NCBI GenBank assembly: GCA_902570715.1 | Contig: CACFZB010000002.1 | Location: 1 to 58,672 of the forward strand | Length of the DNA: 58,672 bases | DNA from: an uncultured Pelagibacteraceae bacterium | GTDB lineage: Bacteria > Pseudomonadota > Alphaproteobacteria > Pelagibacterales > Pelagibacteraceae | Direction: 5' to 3' | The notes under the pieces: model-generated | Databases searched by the model: none | What the model saw: the letters and a program-made list of their open reading frames with translations, nothing else | Told to the model about the DNA's origin: nothing | Program-made: the position numbers and the translations under genes | In this document: piece after piece, positions 15,018-23,943 of the stretch | How the letters are laid out: each line of letters begins with the position of its first letter | Numbering within the stretch: the first letter of the stretch is position 1

Positions 15018-17196
15018 CTTTTTTTATTTTCTCTAAAGTTCTTGTAATAAAACGTGGTGTTAATGTTTTTATAGGATTTACTGAAGTTTCTAATTTTTTT
15101 GGTGGACCTTTAATTTTAAAACTCACTCCAAAAACACCTTCTCCTGTTTTAGATCCTACTAGTATTTTTCCTAAAACTGGAATTGATCCAATAGCTTTAT
15201 TAATAGTTGTAGCAGGAACTAATGTACCTCTTAAACTTATGAGTTTATTTTTTTCGATATAACCATTCATCAATATAGAGATTGCAGGCCCAATTGCATA
15301 TATTTCATTAATATTGATTAAATTACCTTTGTTATCAAAATTCATCTCTAATTCATTGAATCTTATTCCCTCTCCTGAAAGAATATCAGCAATACCTTGA
15401 AGTGATGCTAAAGTTAATATTTTTGTTAAAGTTGGTAATTCTTTTAATTTAAAATCATATATCTTTAAAGTGGATTTAGATATTTCACCAGTTTTTGAGC
15501 TATAAAAATCTAAAATACCTTTTTCAAATCCTTTTACAAATTTATATCTTTTAACAATTGGTTTAGCATGTTCTATAAAAAAAGTAGTAATTTTAGTATT
15601 TCCATCAGTATTCACAGTAAAATTCATTTTTTTACTATCAGAAAATTCTCCAGTTAAATTTCCATTAAACAATTTTTGATTTTTAAAATTTAAATTTCCC
15701 TTAAGGTTTGCTAATTGGTGCTCATTATCTAAACGTACTTTGTTAAGATTTAGATTAATATCAAAATTATTACTAAAATAACTGCTATTATTTTCCTCAA
15801 ATAGCAAGTTGTCTATCAAAGAATCTGCGTTAAAGTATTCTCCATTTAGCATATAATTGCTTTTGTTCCTCTTAATTTTTATTACATTTCTTTGATTATA
15901 ATTATCTAAGTAATCAAGATTTATTTCATTGAAATTGATTATTTTGTATTTTGAGTCCAGCTTAATATTTTCAACTTCAATTTTATTATTTTCTTCATGC
16001 AAAGATATGGAATTAAAAAAAATATTACTTTTATCGTCCTTAAAACCGTTTATCTCGACAATAGTGTCTGATTTTATATTTTTCTCATAATTTAAATACT
16101 CTATTCTAAAAGGATTTTCTTTTATCTTAAGTAATTTTTTAAATTTTAATCTTTCTTTATTTTTTTCCACATCATAAGTTATTAGATCATTGGTTTTTTG
16201 AATCAAAATATTGCCTTTTCCATTAATCGAAAAAAGATTTTTCTTATAATTGAGATTAATTTTGTTATCTTTTAAAATTATTTCTTTTTTAATATTAGGG
16301 AATATTTTTTTTAAATTTAAACTATTTAAAATTTGAGCTTCTTTAAGTTGAATATTTGAAATTAATTTTAAATTTTTTATTTTAAATCTATCATCAATAT
16401 TAAAAGTAAAATTGTTACTTGAAGAAAATTTTATCTTTTTTAAATCAAAATTGGGGATAATATTCTTAAAAAAATTTATATCTTTTTCATTTAAATCAAT
16501 GATATCATTTTTTAAAATGCCATTTACTAAATAGTGATTATCAACTTTTTTTGTCGATATCTTTTTTGAAAATAAATTATATTTATTATATTCCAATTCA
16601 ATATCTTCAAAAACAAAATTGTCCTTTGAAATATCAAAAATAAAATTTAGTTTATCTATTTTGTTATTTTCAAATATATTAAGTTTAGCATCTTTAATAA
16701 ATCCACTTAGTCTATAATTATTTTTAAGATTACCAGCTAAGTCGAACTCGAGATTTATGTTTGCAATTAAATATCCTTTAATTCTAAAAAAATTTTCTAA
16801 AACTATTAATTCTGGAGCTTTATAAATTGATTTTGCGAAAGAAATTAAATTTCCTATTGGTATAGATCTAGTTGATAACTCAATTTGTTCAATTAAAAAT
16901 TGATCGCTTAATAACGATTTTACAGAAATATTCATTTTTATACTTTCCAGCTCAATAGATTGATTTTTTAAAGTCATTTTTGGACCAATTGTCTTGATGC
17001 TGAAATTGTATCTAAGCGGGTTTAAAGTTAATTTAACTTCTTTTAATTCTACAGATAAATCTTTATTAGTTTCCTCAACCTTATTTTGAATTTGTTTATT
17101 AAACTTTGATGTTTCGATTCCAAAAGTACTTAGATAAGCTACTAATAAGAAAAACAAAATGAAAATTAAAAAAATTGTTTTAAAAATTAATCTCAT
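15010..17196 (-). CDS. AsmA-like / DUF3971-type envelope protein
   Basis: A 728-residue protein with one N-terminal membrane anchor (about residues 7-26) followed by a long beta-rich, Asn/Lys-rich periplasmic region. Near the C-terminus, LPTLTKILTLASLQGIADILSGEG and the following GPAISILMNGYIEKN, then GSIPVLGKILVGSKTGEGVFGVSFKIKG, are typical of the AsmA-like/YhdP C-terminal domain. These proteins are thought to bridge the periplasm and move phospholipids to the outer membrane; that role is inferred from the family. The start overlaps the prfB stop by 4 nt, and the 3' end overlaps tyrS by 8 nt. Confidence 0.8.
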   Translation of the reverse strand: MRLIFKTIFLIFILFFLLVAYLSTFGIETSKFNKQIQNKVEETNKDLSVELKEVKLTLNPLRYNFSIKTIGPKMTLKNQSIELESIKMNISVKSLLSDQFLIEQIELSTRSIPIGNLISFAKSIYKAPELIVLENFFRIKGYLIANINLEFDLAGNLKNNYRLSGFIKDAKLNIFENNKIDKLNFIFDISKDNFVFEDIELEYNKYNLFSKKISTKKVDNHYLVNGILKNDIIDLNEKDINFFKNIIPNFDLKKIKFSSSNNFTFNIDDRFKIKNLKLISNIQLKEAQILNSLNLKKIFPNIKKEIILKDNKINLNYKKNLFSINGKGNILIQKTNDLITYDVEKNKERLKFKKLLKIKENPFRIEYLNYEKNIKSDTIVEINGFKDDKSNIFFNSISLHEENNKIEVENIKLDSKYKIINFNEINLDYLDNYNQRNVIKIKRNKSNYMLNGEYFNADSLIDNLLFEENNSSYFSNNFDINLNLNKVRLDNEHQLANLKGNLNFKNQKLFNGNLTGEFSDSKKMNFTVNTDGNTKITTFFIEHAKPIVKRYKFVKGFEKGILDFYSSKTGEISKSTLKIYDFKLKELPTLTKILTLASLQGIADILSGEGIRFNELEMNFDNKGNLININEIYAIGPAISILMNGYIEKNKLISLRGTLVPATTINKAIGSIPVLGKILVGSKTGEGVFGVSFKIKGPPKKLETSVNPIKTLTPRFITRTLEKIKKVN

Positions 17197-18288
17197 CTAA
17201 TTTGATATAAGGATTGTTCTAAGAAATCATCTATTTCACCATCTAAAACTTTGTCTGGATTTGTACTTTCAAAATTTGTTCTATTATCTTTTACCAATCT
17301 ATATGGTTGTAAAACATAAGATCTTATTTGATGTCCCCAGCCAATATCAGATTTAGAGGATTCTAAATTTTTATTTTCTTTTTCTTTTTTTTTAATTTCA
17401 AAATCATATAATCTAGCTCTTAACATATTCATACAAGTCTCTTTATTTTTGTGTTGAGACCTTTCATTTTGACATTGCACCACAATTTTTGAGGGTGTAT
17501 GAGTAATTCTTACTGCACTATCTGTAGTATTCACATGTTGTCCACCTGCTCCACTTGAGCGATACGTGTCTATTCTCAAATCTTTTTCTAATATTTCGAT
17601 ATTTATGTTTTCGTCTAATACCGGATAAACCCAAACACTTGCAAAACTAGTGTGTCTTCTTGCACCAGAGTCAAAGGGAGAAATTCTAACTAACCTATGT
17701 ATACCAGACTCCTTTTTTAACCATCCAAAAACATAATTGCCTTCAATTTTAATTGTAGAAGACTTAATTCCCGCCTCCTCACCTTTGTGTTCACTAATTA
17801 AATTTGATTTAAAATTTTTATCATCTGACCATTTAAGATACATTCTTCTCAACATATCTGCCCAATCTTGACTTTCAGTTCCTCCTGCTCCTGCGTGTAT
17901 TTCTATATAACAATCAAATGAGTCTGTTTCATTGGATAAAAAACATTTAATTTCGTTTTTTTTAACTGATTGTCTTAGAATTTTAAGATTATTTAATATT
18001 TCACTTTGAATTGTAGAATTATTTTCTTCAATTGCTAGTTCATTTAATTCAATTAGATCTCTTAAATTTTTTATTGAATTTTCATATGAAGATATAAGTT
18101 CTTCGAATAATTTTTTTTCTTTGATAACTTTTTGAGAATTCAATTTATCATCCCAAAAATTAGACTCTAGCATCTTTTTATTAAGCTCTTCTAATTTTTG
18201 ATAAATTTCAGTTTTTTCAAAGATACTCCTTAACTCTTTGATTTATTTTTTCAATTTCTTTTTTTAAATCTAAATATTTATGATCCAT
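17193..18288 (-). CDS. prfB: Peptide chain release factor 2, with programmed +1 frameshift
   Basis: RF2 terminates translation at UGA and UAA. The main frame carries the SPF anticodon-like tripeptide (RISPFDSGARRH) and the GGQ motif (SSGAGGQHVNTTDSAVRITH). Translation starts at ATG 18288, runs 23 codons (MDHKYLDLKKEIEKINQ...EYL) to an in-frame TGA at 18219-18217, and must slip +1 at CTT-T to continue with EKTEIYQKLEELNKK. The joined product is 364 residues, matching RF2's usual 365. The start overlaps the PBP gene stop by 1 nt (TAATG). Annotation starting at 18173 would miss the first 38 residues. Confidence 0.95.
17217..17231 (-). other. Uncertain: no feature here beyond prfB coding sequence
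   Basis: This stretch is ordinary prfB coding sequence near the 3' end of the gene. It holds no separate signal. The frameshift site of prfB lies at 18217-18231 and is listed separately. Confidence 0.05.
18217..18231 (-). promoter_or_regulatory. prfB programmed +1 frameshift site
   Basis: On the minus strand the sequence reads AAGGAG-TAT-CTT-TGA. The Shine-Dalgarno-like AAGGAG sits 3 nt before the CTT slip codon, exactly the spacing of the canonical prfB signal (AGGGGG-TAT-CTT-TGA). Low RF2 makes ribosomes pause at TGA and shift by +1, so RF2 controls its own synthesis. This is the standard autoregulatory site. Confidence 0.93.
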
Positions 18289-20624
18289 TAATAAAACCTT
18301 AGTATATTTGTTGTATCTAATCTATTATTATTTGAATACAATATTTTTCCATCAACAACATTCTTGCTCTTATAAGCTTCAATAATTGTATCTCTAGATG
18401 TAAATTTCGCCTTTTGACCAGTTAAGGGATCTATAACCATCATAGTAATACCATCGGCCACTTTAAAAGGTCTGGCATCAGATTTTTTAATAGCTTTTTC
18501 AACAAAATTTTTAAATATTGGTAAAGCTGTTTTTGAACCAGTTTCAAATTTTCCTAATGGTGTAGGATTATCCATTCCAACAAATACACCTACTACTAAG
18601 TTTGAGGTAAATCCTATGAACCAGGCATCTGTATTTTCATTTGTCGTACCAGTTTTACCAGCAAGATTAAGATTCAATTTTTTTAACTTTTTTCCTGTTC
18701 CTCTCTTAACTACACCCTCTAATAAAGATGTCATTTGATAAGCTGTTTGAGTAGAGAATACTTTTTTATAGTTATCGCTAATATTTGGATATTTTTCTCC
18801 TAAATATGAAATTTGATTACAATTATTACAGGCTCTTTTATCATTATTAATTATAGTGTTTCCCTCACTATCCTGAATTCTATCTATAATTATTGGTGAT
18901 ACTAACTTTCCTCCATTTACAAAAGTTGAATATGCAGAAGTCAATTTAATTAGTGTAGTTTCTGCAGACCCAAGGGATATTGATAAAAGTTTGTCTGGAT
19001 TATCATAAATGCCTAATTCTTTAGAAAATTTTACAACTTTATCTATACCAACTTTTTGAGCTATCCTGACCGTCATTAGATTTCTAGATTTTTCAATACC
19101 AGTCCTTAGAGTAGAAGGACCATAAAATTTTTTTCCATAATTTTCTGGTTTCCACAACTTAAGATCAGAACCTTGGTCTAGAACTAAAGGTGCATCTAAA
19201 ACTAAAGAAGATGGTGTATAATCATTTTCTAAAGCTAATGCATAAATAAATGGTTTAAATGCTGAACCAGGCTGTCTTAATGCTTGAGTGGCTCTATTGA
19301 ATTCTGAATTTTTAAAACTAAATCCACCACTCAATGCCAAAACCCTCCCTGTATATGGGTTCATAACAACAATACCTCCATTGATTTTTGGAATTTGTTT
19401 TAAGCTAAATTTGTTATCACTAACTTTGTTTACATAAATTATATCACCAACCTTCAGCACTTCATCAAACTCTTTTTTTGTCCATGAAATGTCTGCATAT
19501 TCTATAATTCCTTTAAATTTATTTTTTGTTTCTATCTCGGCATTAAATTGATTAACTTTTTTTACAATTGCAATATCCCAATTTATAGATTTTTCTAAAT
19601 TGTATTTTTCTAAATTTTTAAACCAATTTTGGTTATAAATTTTATTTGTTAACGGTCCACGCCAACCTTTTCTCTTATCATATTCTATCAAACCTTTTCT
19701 GAGAGAATCCGTTGCAATTTTTTGTAATTCAAGATTAATTGGAGTGTTTATATTAAAACCTTGGTTATAAACTTTCTTATAAGTTAAAAGTTCAATTATA
19801 TTTTTTCTTACATCTTCTATATAATATTGAGAATCCTCCAAAAAAATTCTTTTTGTTTTTTTTAATTTTATTTTTTCTTCTTTCAGTTTTTTATAATTTT
19901 TATAATCAATAAAATTATTATCTAACAAATTTTTTAATACTAAATCTCTTCTAAATTTTGCCAATTCAATATTTCTGTATGGATTATATTTGCTTGGTGC
20001 TTTGGGTAAAGCTGCTAATAATGCGGCTTCAGCATAGTCCAATTCTTTTATTGATTTATCAAAATATTCTAAACTGGCTGCTGCAACTCCATAAGCCCCG
20101 CTACCTAGGTAAATTTGATTTAGATATAGTTCTAAAATTCTCTCTTTAGAGAGGGCTCTCTCGATTCTAAAAGCCAATATGGCTTCTTTAATTTTACGAT
20201 TTAAGCTTACTTCATTTGACAATAAGAAATTTTTTGCAACTTGTTGGGTAATTGTAGATGCACCCTCTAATCTCCTAGAGCTCATGATGTTCTTAATATT
20301 ATTGATGGTAGCTCTAATTACTCCTTTTGCATCAACTCCTGGATGAGAGAAAAAATTCTTATCCTCTGCAGATAAAAACGAATTGATCACATTTTCGGGA
20401 ATTGAACTAAATGGAACAAAAATTCTTTTTTCTTTAGAAAAGTCTGCTACGAGCTCTCCATTTCCAGAATAAACCTTGCTAGATACAGGAGGTTTGTAAC
20501 TCTTTAAAAATTTATAATCAGGTATATTATTTGAAAAATTCCAAAGAATTATCAAAATCAAAATTGAAAAAAACAGTAAAAAACTAAGAAATATAATAGT
20601 AATATTTTTAAAAATCTTGTTCAT
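18288..20624 (-). CDS. mrcA: Penicillin-binding protein 1A (class A, bifunctional)
   Basis: A 778-residue inner-membrane peptidoglycan synthase. A membrane anchor (about 7-29) is followed by a glycosyltransferase 51 domain (SAEDKNFFSHPGVDAKGVIRA, GASTITQQVAKNFLL, ELYLNQIYLG). A transpeptidase domain follows, with SxxK in RQPGSAFKPF, SxN in EKSRNLMTVR and KTG in AGKTGTTNENTDAWF. An OB-like insertion lies between them. Length and order fit PBP1A. prfB follows with a 1-nt overlap. A TATAAT hexamer lies only 9 nt before the ATG, so the mRNA may have almost no leader. Confidence 0.95.
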   Translation of the reverse strand: MNKIFKNITIIFLSFLLFFSILILIILWNFSNNIPDYKFLKSYKPPVSSKVYSGNGELVADFSKEKRIFVPFSSIPENVINSFLSAEDKNFFSHPGVDAKGVIRATINNIKNIMSSRRLEGASTITQQVAKNFLLSNEVSLNRKIKEAILAFRIERALSKERILELYLNQIYLGSGAYGVAAASLEYFDKSIKELDYAEAALLAALPKAPSKYNPYRNIELAKFRRDLVLKNLLDNNFIDYKNYKKLKEEKIKLKKTKRIFLEDSQYYIEDVRKNIIELLTYKKVYNQGFNINTPINLELQKIATDSLRKGLIEYDKRKGWRGPLTNKIYNQNWFKNLEKYNLEKSINWDIAIVKKVNQFNAEIETKNKFKGIIEYADISWTKKEFDEVLKVGDIIYVNKVSDNKFSLKQIPKINGGIVVMNPYTGRVLALSGGFSFKNSEFNRATQALRQPGSAFKPFIYALALENDYTPSSLVLDAPLVLDQGSDLKLWKPENYGKKFYGPSTLRTGIEKSRNLMTVRIAQKVGIDKVVKFSKELGIYDNPDKLLSISLGSAETTLIKLTSAYSTFVNGGKLVSPIIIDRIQDSEGNTIINNDKRACNNCNQISYLGEKYPNISDNYKKVFSTQTAYQMTSLLEGVVKRGTGKKLKKLNLNLAGKTGTTNENTDAWFIGFTSNLVVGVFVGMDNPTPLGKFETGSKTALPIFKNFVEKAIKKSDARPFKVADGITMMVIDPLTGQKAKFTSRDTIIEAYKSKNVVDGKILYSNNNRLDTTNILRFY

Positions 20625-20633
20625 TTTGATATC

Positions 20634-20639
20634 ATTATA
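20634..20639 (-). promoter_or_regulatory. Perfect -10 hexamer (TATAAT) before mrcA
   Basis: TATAAT on the minus strand ends 9 nt before the mrcA ATG. Initiation 6-8 nt downstream would leave a leader of about 1-3 nt. No convincing -35 is visible at 16-18 nt. It is plausible as a promoter for a near-leaderless message, but chance matches are frequent in such AT-rich sequence. Confidence 0.35.
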
Positions 20640-20721
20640 CTAAGGAATTTGTTAAAGATATGGCAAAGGATTAAAACAAAATTTAATAAAATTTTTAAAT
20701 GAAACAATCAAAAAACAATTT

Positions 20722-22500
20722 ATGGATAAAAATTTATACATTGATGCTTCGCATCCAAACGAAACTAGAGTTGTGCTTAAGTCTGATGATAAAATTGAAG
20801 ACTACGAGTATGAAGGTTTAAATAACAATCTCATCAAAAATAATATCTATTTAGGTAAAGTAAGTAGGATTGAGCCTTCTCTTCAAGCTGCATTTGTTGA
20901 TTTTGGTAGAGAGAGACATGGATTTTTATCATTTAACGATATTCAATCAGACTATTATCAAATACCACAAAGTGATTTGGAAATTATTAAACAAGAGGAA
21001 GAAAAAGCTAGAGAAGAATTATCAAAAGAAGTTGAGGCAAAAGAAGAGGAAAATCTTGCAGAAGGAAAATTAGAAATCGAAGATCCAATTGAAAAAAAAG
21101 AACCTTTAGATAAAGATAGTTCTGATAACGAAACTCAAAATAAAAGTGAAAAAAAGTTTAAATTTAAAAAATATAAAATTCAAGAAGTTATAAAACCAAA
21201 TCAAGTTATTCTTGTACAAGTTATTAAAGATGAACGGGGACAAAAAGGAGCGGCACTAAGTACTTTTATATCTATTGCTGGTAAGTACATCGTTTTAATG
21301 CCCAACACACCAAAAGGTGGTGGTATATCAAGAAAAATTTTTAATCCAGCTGATAGAAAAAAAATTAGATCAATATTGAACGAAATTGAAATACCAAAAG
21401 AAATGGGGTTGATAGTGAGAACTGCTGGAAGCAACAAAACGAAGAATGAGATAAATCATGATTTGAATACTCTTATTAATATCTGGAATAAAATTAAGGA
21501 CAACGCTCTAAATTCTATAGCTCCATCACTCATACATCAAGAAAGTGAAATTATTAAAAGGACTCTAAGGGATATGTATGATGAAAATACAAAAAATATA
21601 ATTGTTGAAGGTAACGAAGGTTATAAAAAAGCACAAAATTTCATGAAAATGATAATGCCTTCGCACGTAAAAAAAATAAAAAAATATAGAGGAAAGATTC
21701 CTTTATTTATAGAAGAAAATATTGAACAAAAATTAAATCAAATATTTGATTCGGAAATTAAATTAGCATCCGGTGGATATTTGGTAATTAATCCAACTGA
21801 AGCTTTAGTTTCTATTGATATAAATTCAGGAAGTTCAATAAAACAGAAAAATGTTGAGAGCACTGCACTTGATACTAATCTTGAAGCCGCTGATGAAATA
21901 TCTAGACAAATTAAAATCAGAGATTTATCAGGATTAATTATTATAGATTTTATTGATATGCTTAGTTACGGAAACAGAAAGCAAGTTGAAAGACGACTAA
22001 AAGAAAAATGTAGATCCGATAGAGCAAGAATTCAAATTGGTAGAATAAGTAATTTTGGTTTATTAGAAATGTCAAGACAAAGGCTTAGAGAAAGTGCAGT
22101 CAAATGGAAAATAAATCTTACTGACGAGTCATTTGCTCTAAAATTACTCAAATTAGTTGAATTAAAAACTGTTTTAAATAAAGCTAAATTTGTTGATATA
22201 AGAGTATGTGAAAAAATATCTGATTATCTAAAAGAAAATTTTATTGAAAATCTATCATATTTTGAAAAAAAAAATAAAACGAAAATTGATATAACAACTG
22301 ACAATAATTTGATAATTCCAGAATATATAATTGATTTAAAAAATAGAACAAAAAAAACAATAGAGCTTATTGAAAATTTTAAAGAACTTAAAAATCCAGC
22401 ATTAGATAACAAAAAAAATAATATTATTGAACTCAGCGATAAAAAAAAATTCAAAAAAAAACCTTTTAGAAAAAAAAGGTATTACAAAAAAGCTAAATAA
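20722..22500 (+). CDS. rne: Ribonuclease E/G family endoribonuclease
   Basis: A 592-residue RNase E/G, a single-strand endoribonuclease for mRNA decay and RNA processing. It has an N-terminal S1 RNA-binding domain (YLGKVSRIEPSLQAAFVDFG and GFLSF) interrupted by a long acidic/lysine-rich insertion (about 88-150). The catalytic DNase I-like domain keeps both metal-binding aspartates (VSIDINSGS and IIIDFIDML). The zinc-link motif CPxC that follows EMSRQRLR in E. coli RNase E and RNase G is absent, with about 12 residues missing. There is no long C-terminal degradosome scaffold, only a basic lysine-rich tail. Confidence 0.93.
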   Translation: MDKNLYIDASHPNETRVVLKSDDKIEDYEYEGLNNNLIKNNIYLGKVSRIEPSLQAAFVDFGRERHGFLSFNDIQSDYYQIPQSDLEIIKQEEEKAREELSKEVEAKEEENLAEGKLEIEDPIEKKEPLDKDSSDNETQNKSEKKFKFKKYKIQEVIKPNQVILVQVIKDERGQKGAALSTFISIAGKYIVLMPNTPKGGGISRKIFNPADRKKIRSILNEIEIPKEMGLIVRTAGSNKTKNEINHDLNTLINIWNKIKDNALNSIAPSLIHQESEIIKRTLRDMYDENTKNIIVEGNEGYKKAQNFMKMIMPSHVKKIKKYRGKIPLFIEENIEQKLNQIFDSEIKLASGGYLVINPTEALVSIDINSGSSIKQKNVESTALDTNLEAADEISRQIKIRDLSGLIIIDFIDMLSYGNRKQVERRLKEKCRSDRARIQIGRISNFGLLEMSRQRLRESAVKWKINLTDESFALKLLKLVELKTVLNKAKFVDIRVCEKISDYLKENFIENLSYFEKKNKTKIDITTDNNLIIPEYIIDLKNRTKKTIELIENFKELKNPALDNKKNNIIELSDKKKFKKKPFRKKRYYKKAK

Positions 22501-23281
22501 TTCCTTTACTTGGAGATGAAGGTTTTCCCATTAAGGTTTTTTCAATTCTACCTGAAAGAAAAGATTGTCTACCAGCAACGACTGCATTTTTAAAAGCGAG
22601 TGCCATTACAAAAGGTTTTTTTGCTTTTGCAATAGCAGTATTTACTAAAACTCCATCGCAACCTAATTCCATTGCAATAGTTGCGTCTGACGCTTGTCCA
22701 AGACCAGCGTCAATTATCAACGGAAGTTTTGTTTGTTTTCTAATTATTCCAATATTTACCTTATTCAAAATTCCAAGACCTGAACCAATAGGAGCTGCAA
22801 GTGGCATGATTGCACATGCACCTGCGTTTTCTAATCTTTTTGCCATAAGTGGATCGTCATTACAATAAACCATTACCTTAAATCCCTCTTTTGACAAAAT
22901 TTCAGTAGATTTTAAAGTTTCTATCATCTCAGGAAATAAATTTTTTTTGTCCCCTAAAACTTCAAGTTTTACCAGTTTCCAGCCACCAATTTCTCTTGCT
23001 AATCGTAAAGTCCTTAGAGCTTCTTTTGAGTTAAAACACCCAGCCGTATTTGGTAAATAAGTTATTTTTTTTGGATCAATGTAATCCATTAGAAGTGGTT
23101 TATTTTTATTTATTATATTAACCCTTCTAACTGCAACAGTTACGATATCTGCACCTGACAAATCTATAGCTTTTGCACATTCACTCATACTCTTATATTT
23201 TCCAGTGCCTACAATTAGTCTTGAATTGAATTTCTTATTAGCAATTATTAAATTATCTTTTTTCAGTTCACCCTCCCCCAA
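22493..23281 (-). CDS. thiG: Thiazole synthase ThiG
   Basis: A TIM-barrel enzyme that forms the thiazole phosphate of thiamine from deoxyxylulose-5-phosphate, dehydroglycine and ThiS thiocarboxylate. Signatures: SRLIVGTGKYKS, LSGADIVTVAVRR, LPNTAGCF, KLEVLGD (substrate Schiff-base lysine region) and DAGLGQASDATIAMELGCDGVLVNTAIAKA. No ATG precedes the conserved N-terminus. The start is either TTG at 23281 (14-nt overlap with thiS) or CTG at 23266, which has GGGGGAGGG at ideal distance. The 3' end overlaps rne convergently by 8 nt. Confidence 0.92.
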   Translation of the reverse strand: MGEGELKKDNLIIANKKFNSRLIVGTGKYKSMSECAKAIDLSGADIVTVAVRRVNIINKNKPLLMDYIDPKKITYLPNTAGCFNSKEALRTLRLAREIGGWKLVKLEVLGDKKNLFPEMIETLKSTEILSKEGFKVMVYCNDDPLMAKRLENAGACAIMPLAAPIGSGLGILNKVNIGIIRKQTKLPLIIDAGLGQASDATIAMELGCDGVLVNTAIAKAKKPFVMALAFKNAVVAGRQSFLSGRIEKTLMGKPSSPSKGII

Positions 23282-23486
23282 TAAAATGAACTATTTCAAT
23301 TTTATCGTTTTTTCTTATCATTTTTTTGTTTAATTTTTTTTTATCCATTATTTCGTGATTTAACTCAATAGCTACTTTTTTTACTGGAATTTTTAAAATC
23401 TTTATTAGCTTTAAAAGACTTATATTTTCCTCTATTAACCTTTCTTTTCCATTTAATTTAATTTTTATTTTTTTTATTTTTTTCAT
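23268..23486 (-). CDS. thiS: Sulfur carrier protein ThiS
   Basis: A 72-residue ubiquitin-fold protein whose C-terminal Gly-Gly is adenylated and thiocarboxylated to give sulfur to ThiG. It ends VHFIGGG, matching the essential GG terminus, and has the family's KIKLNGKE start and VAIELNHEIM core. Codons for the final glycines form GGGGGAGGG, which may double as the thiG ribosome site. The ATG lies only 16 nt from the divergent aroQ start. SAR11 is known to need a pyrimidine precursor for thiamine while keeping thiazole synthesis genes, which fits this pair. Confidence 0.9.
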   Translation of the reverse strand: MKKIKKIKIKLNGKERLIEENISLLKLIKILKIPVKKVAIELNHEIMDKKKLNKKMIRKNDKIEIVHFIGGG

Positions 23487-23488
23487 CG

Positions 23489-23494
23489 TATATA
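23489..23494. promoter_or_regulatory. Palindromic -10 (TATATA) between divergent thiS and aroQ
   Basis: The 16-nt spacer between two divergent ATGs contains one self-complementary TATATA. It lies 8 nt before the aroQ ATG and 2 nt from the thiS ATG. It could act as a -10 element in the aroQ direction. On the thiS side it is too close to the annotated ATG unless initiation is internal or the true promoter lies inside aroQ. No strong -35 is visible. Confidence 0.25.
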
Positions 23495-23502
23495 AAAGCT
23501 GA

Positions 23503-23943
23503 ATGAATAATAAAATAATTATTATTAATGGTCCAAATCTTAATCTATTAGGTGAGAGAGAACAATCACAATATGGGAGTGTGACTTTTGATGAATTAAA
23601 AGATATTTGTCTTAAAAAATCTAAAGAATTGGGTTTAGAAGTTAATTTCTCACAATCAAATATTGAGGGTGAATTAGTTAATATAATTCAAGAGTCTAGA
23701 AATAAATTTGATGGAATTATTATTAATGCAGCTGCATTTACACATACCTCTGTAGCAATAAGAGATGCACTAGATATTTTTAAAAAACCTATCATAGAAT
23801 TACACATTTCAAACATATACAAAAGAGAGGAATTTAGACAAAAATCTTTGATAAGTGATATAGTTACTGGGGGAATTTTTGGTTTAGGTTCAGATGGTTA
23901 TATTTTAGCCATAATTTCTATGCAAAAGCTTTTAAAAAAATGA
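23503..23943 (+). CDS. aroQ: 3-dehydroquinate dehydratase, type II
   Basis: A 146-residue dodecameric type II dehydroquinase, third step of the shikimate pathway. Visible motifs: NGPNLNLLGEREQSQYG, with the active-site tyrosine and arginine loop; FSQSNIEGELV; IINAAAFTHTSVAIRDAL; and ELHISNIYKREEFRQKS. Length is normal. The stop overlaps the accB start by 4 nt (ATGA), giving the common alphaproteobacterial aroQ-accB-accC operon. Confidence 0.96.
   Translation: MNNKIIIINGPNLNLLGEREQSQYGSVTFDELKDICLKKSKELGLEVNFSQSNIEGELVNIIQESRNKFDGIIINAAAFTHTSVAIRDALDIFKKPIIELHISNIYKREEFRQKSLISDIVTGGIFGLGSDGYILAIISMQKLLKK

Noticed and set aside
17217-17231. Second frameshift-like signal in prfB
   Set aside because: Nothing resembling a slip site is present near the 3' end; the only supported site is at 18217-18231. 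The low-confidence feature entry at this position should be disregarded.
23487-23502. TPP riboswitch before thiS
   Set aside because: The spacer is 16 nt, too short, and contains no TPP aptamer motif.
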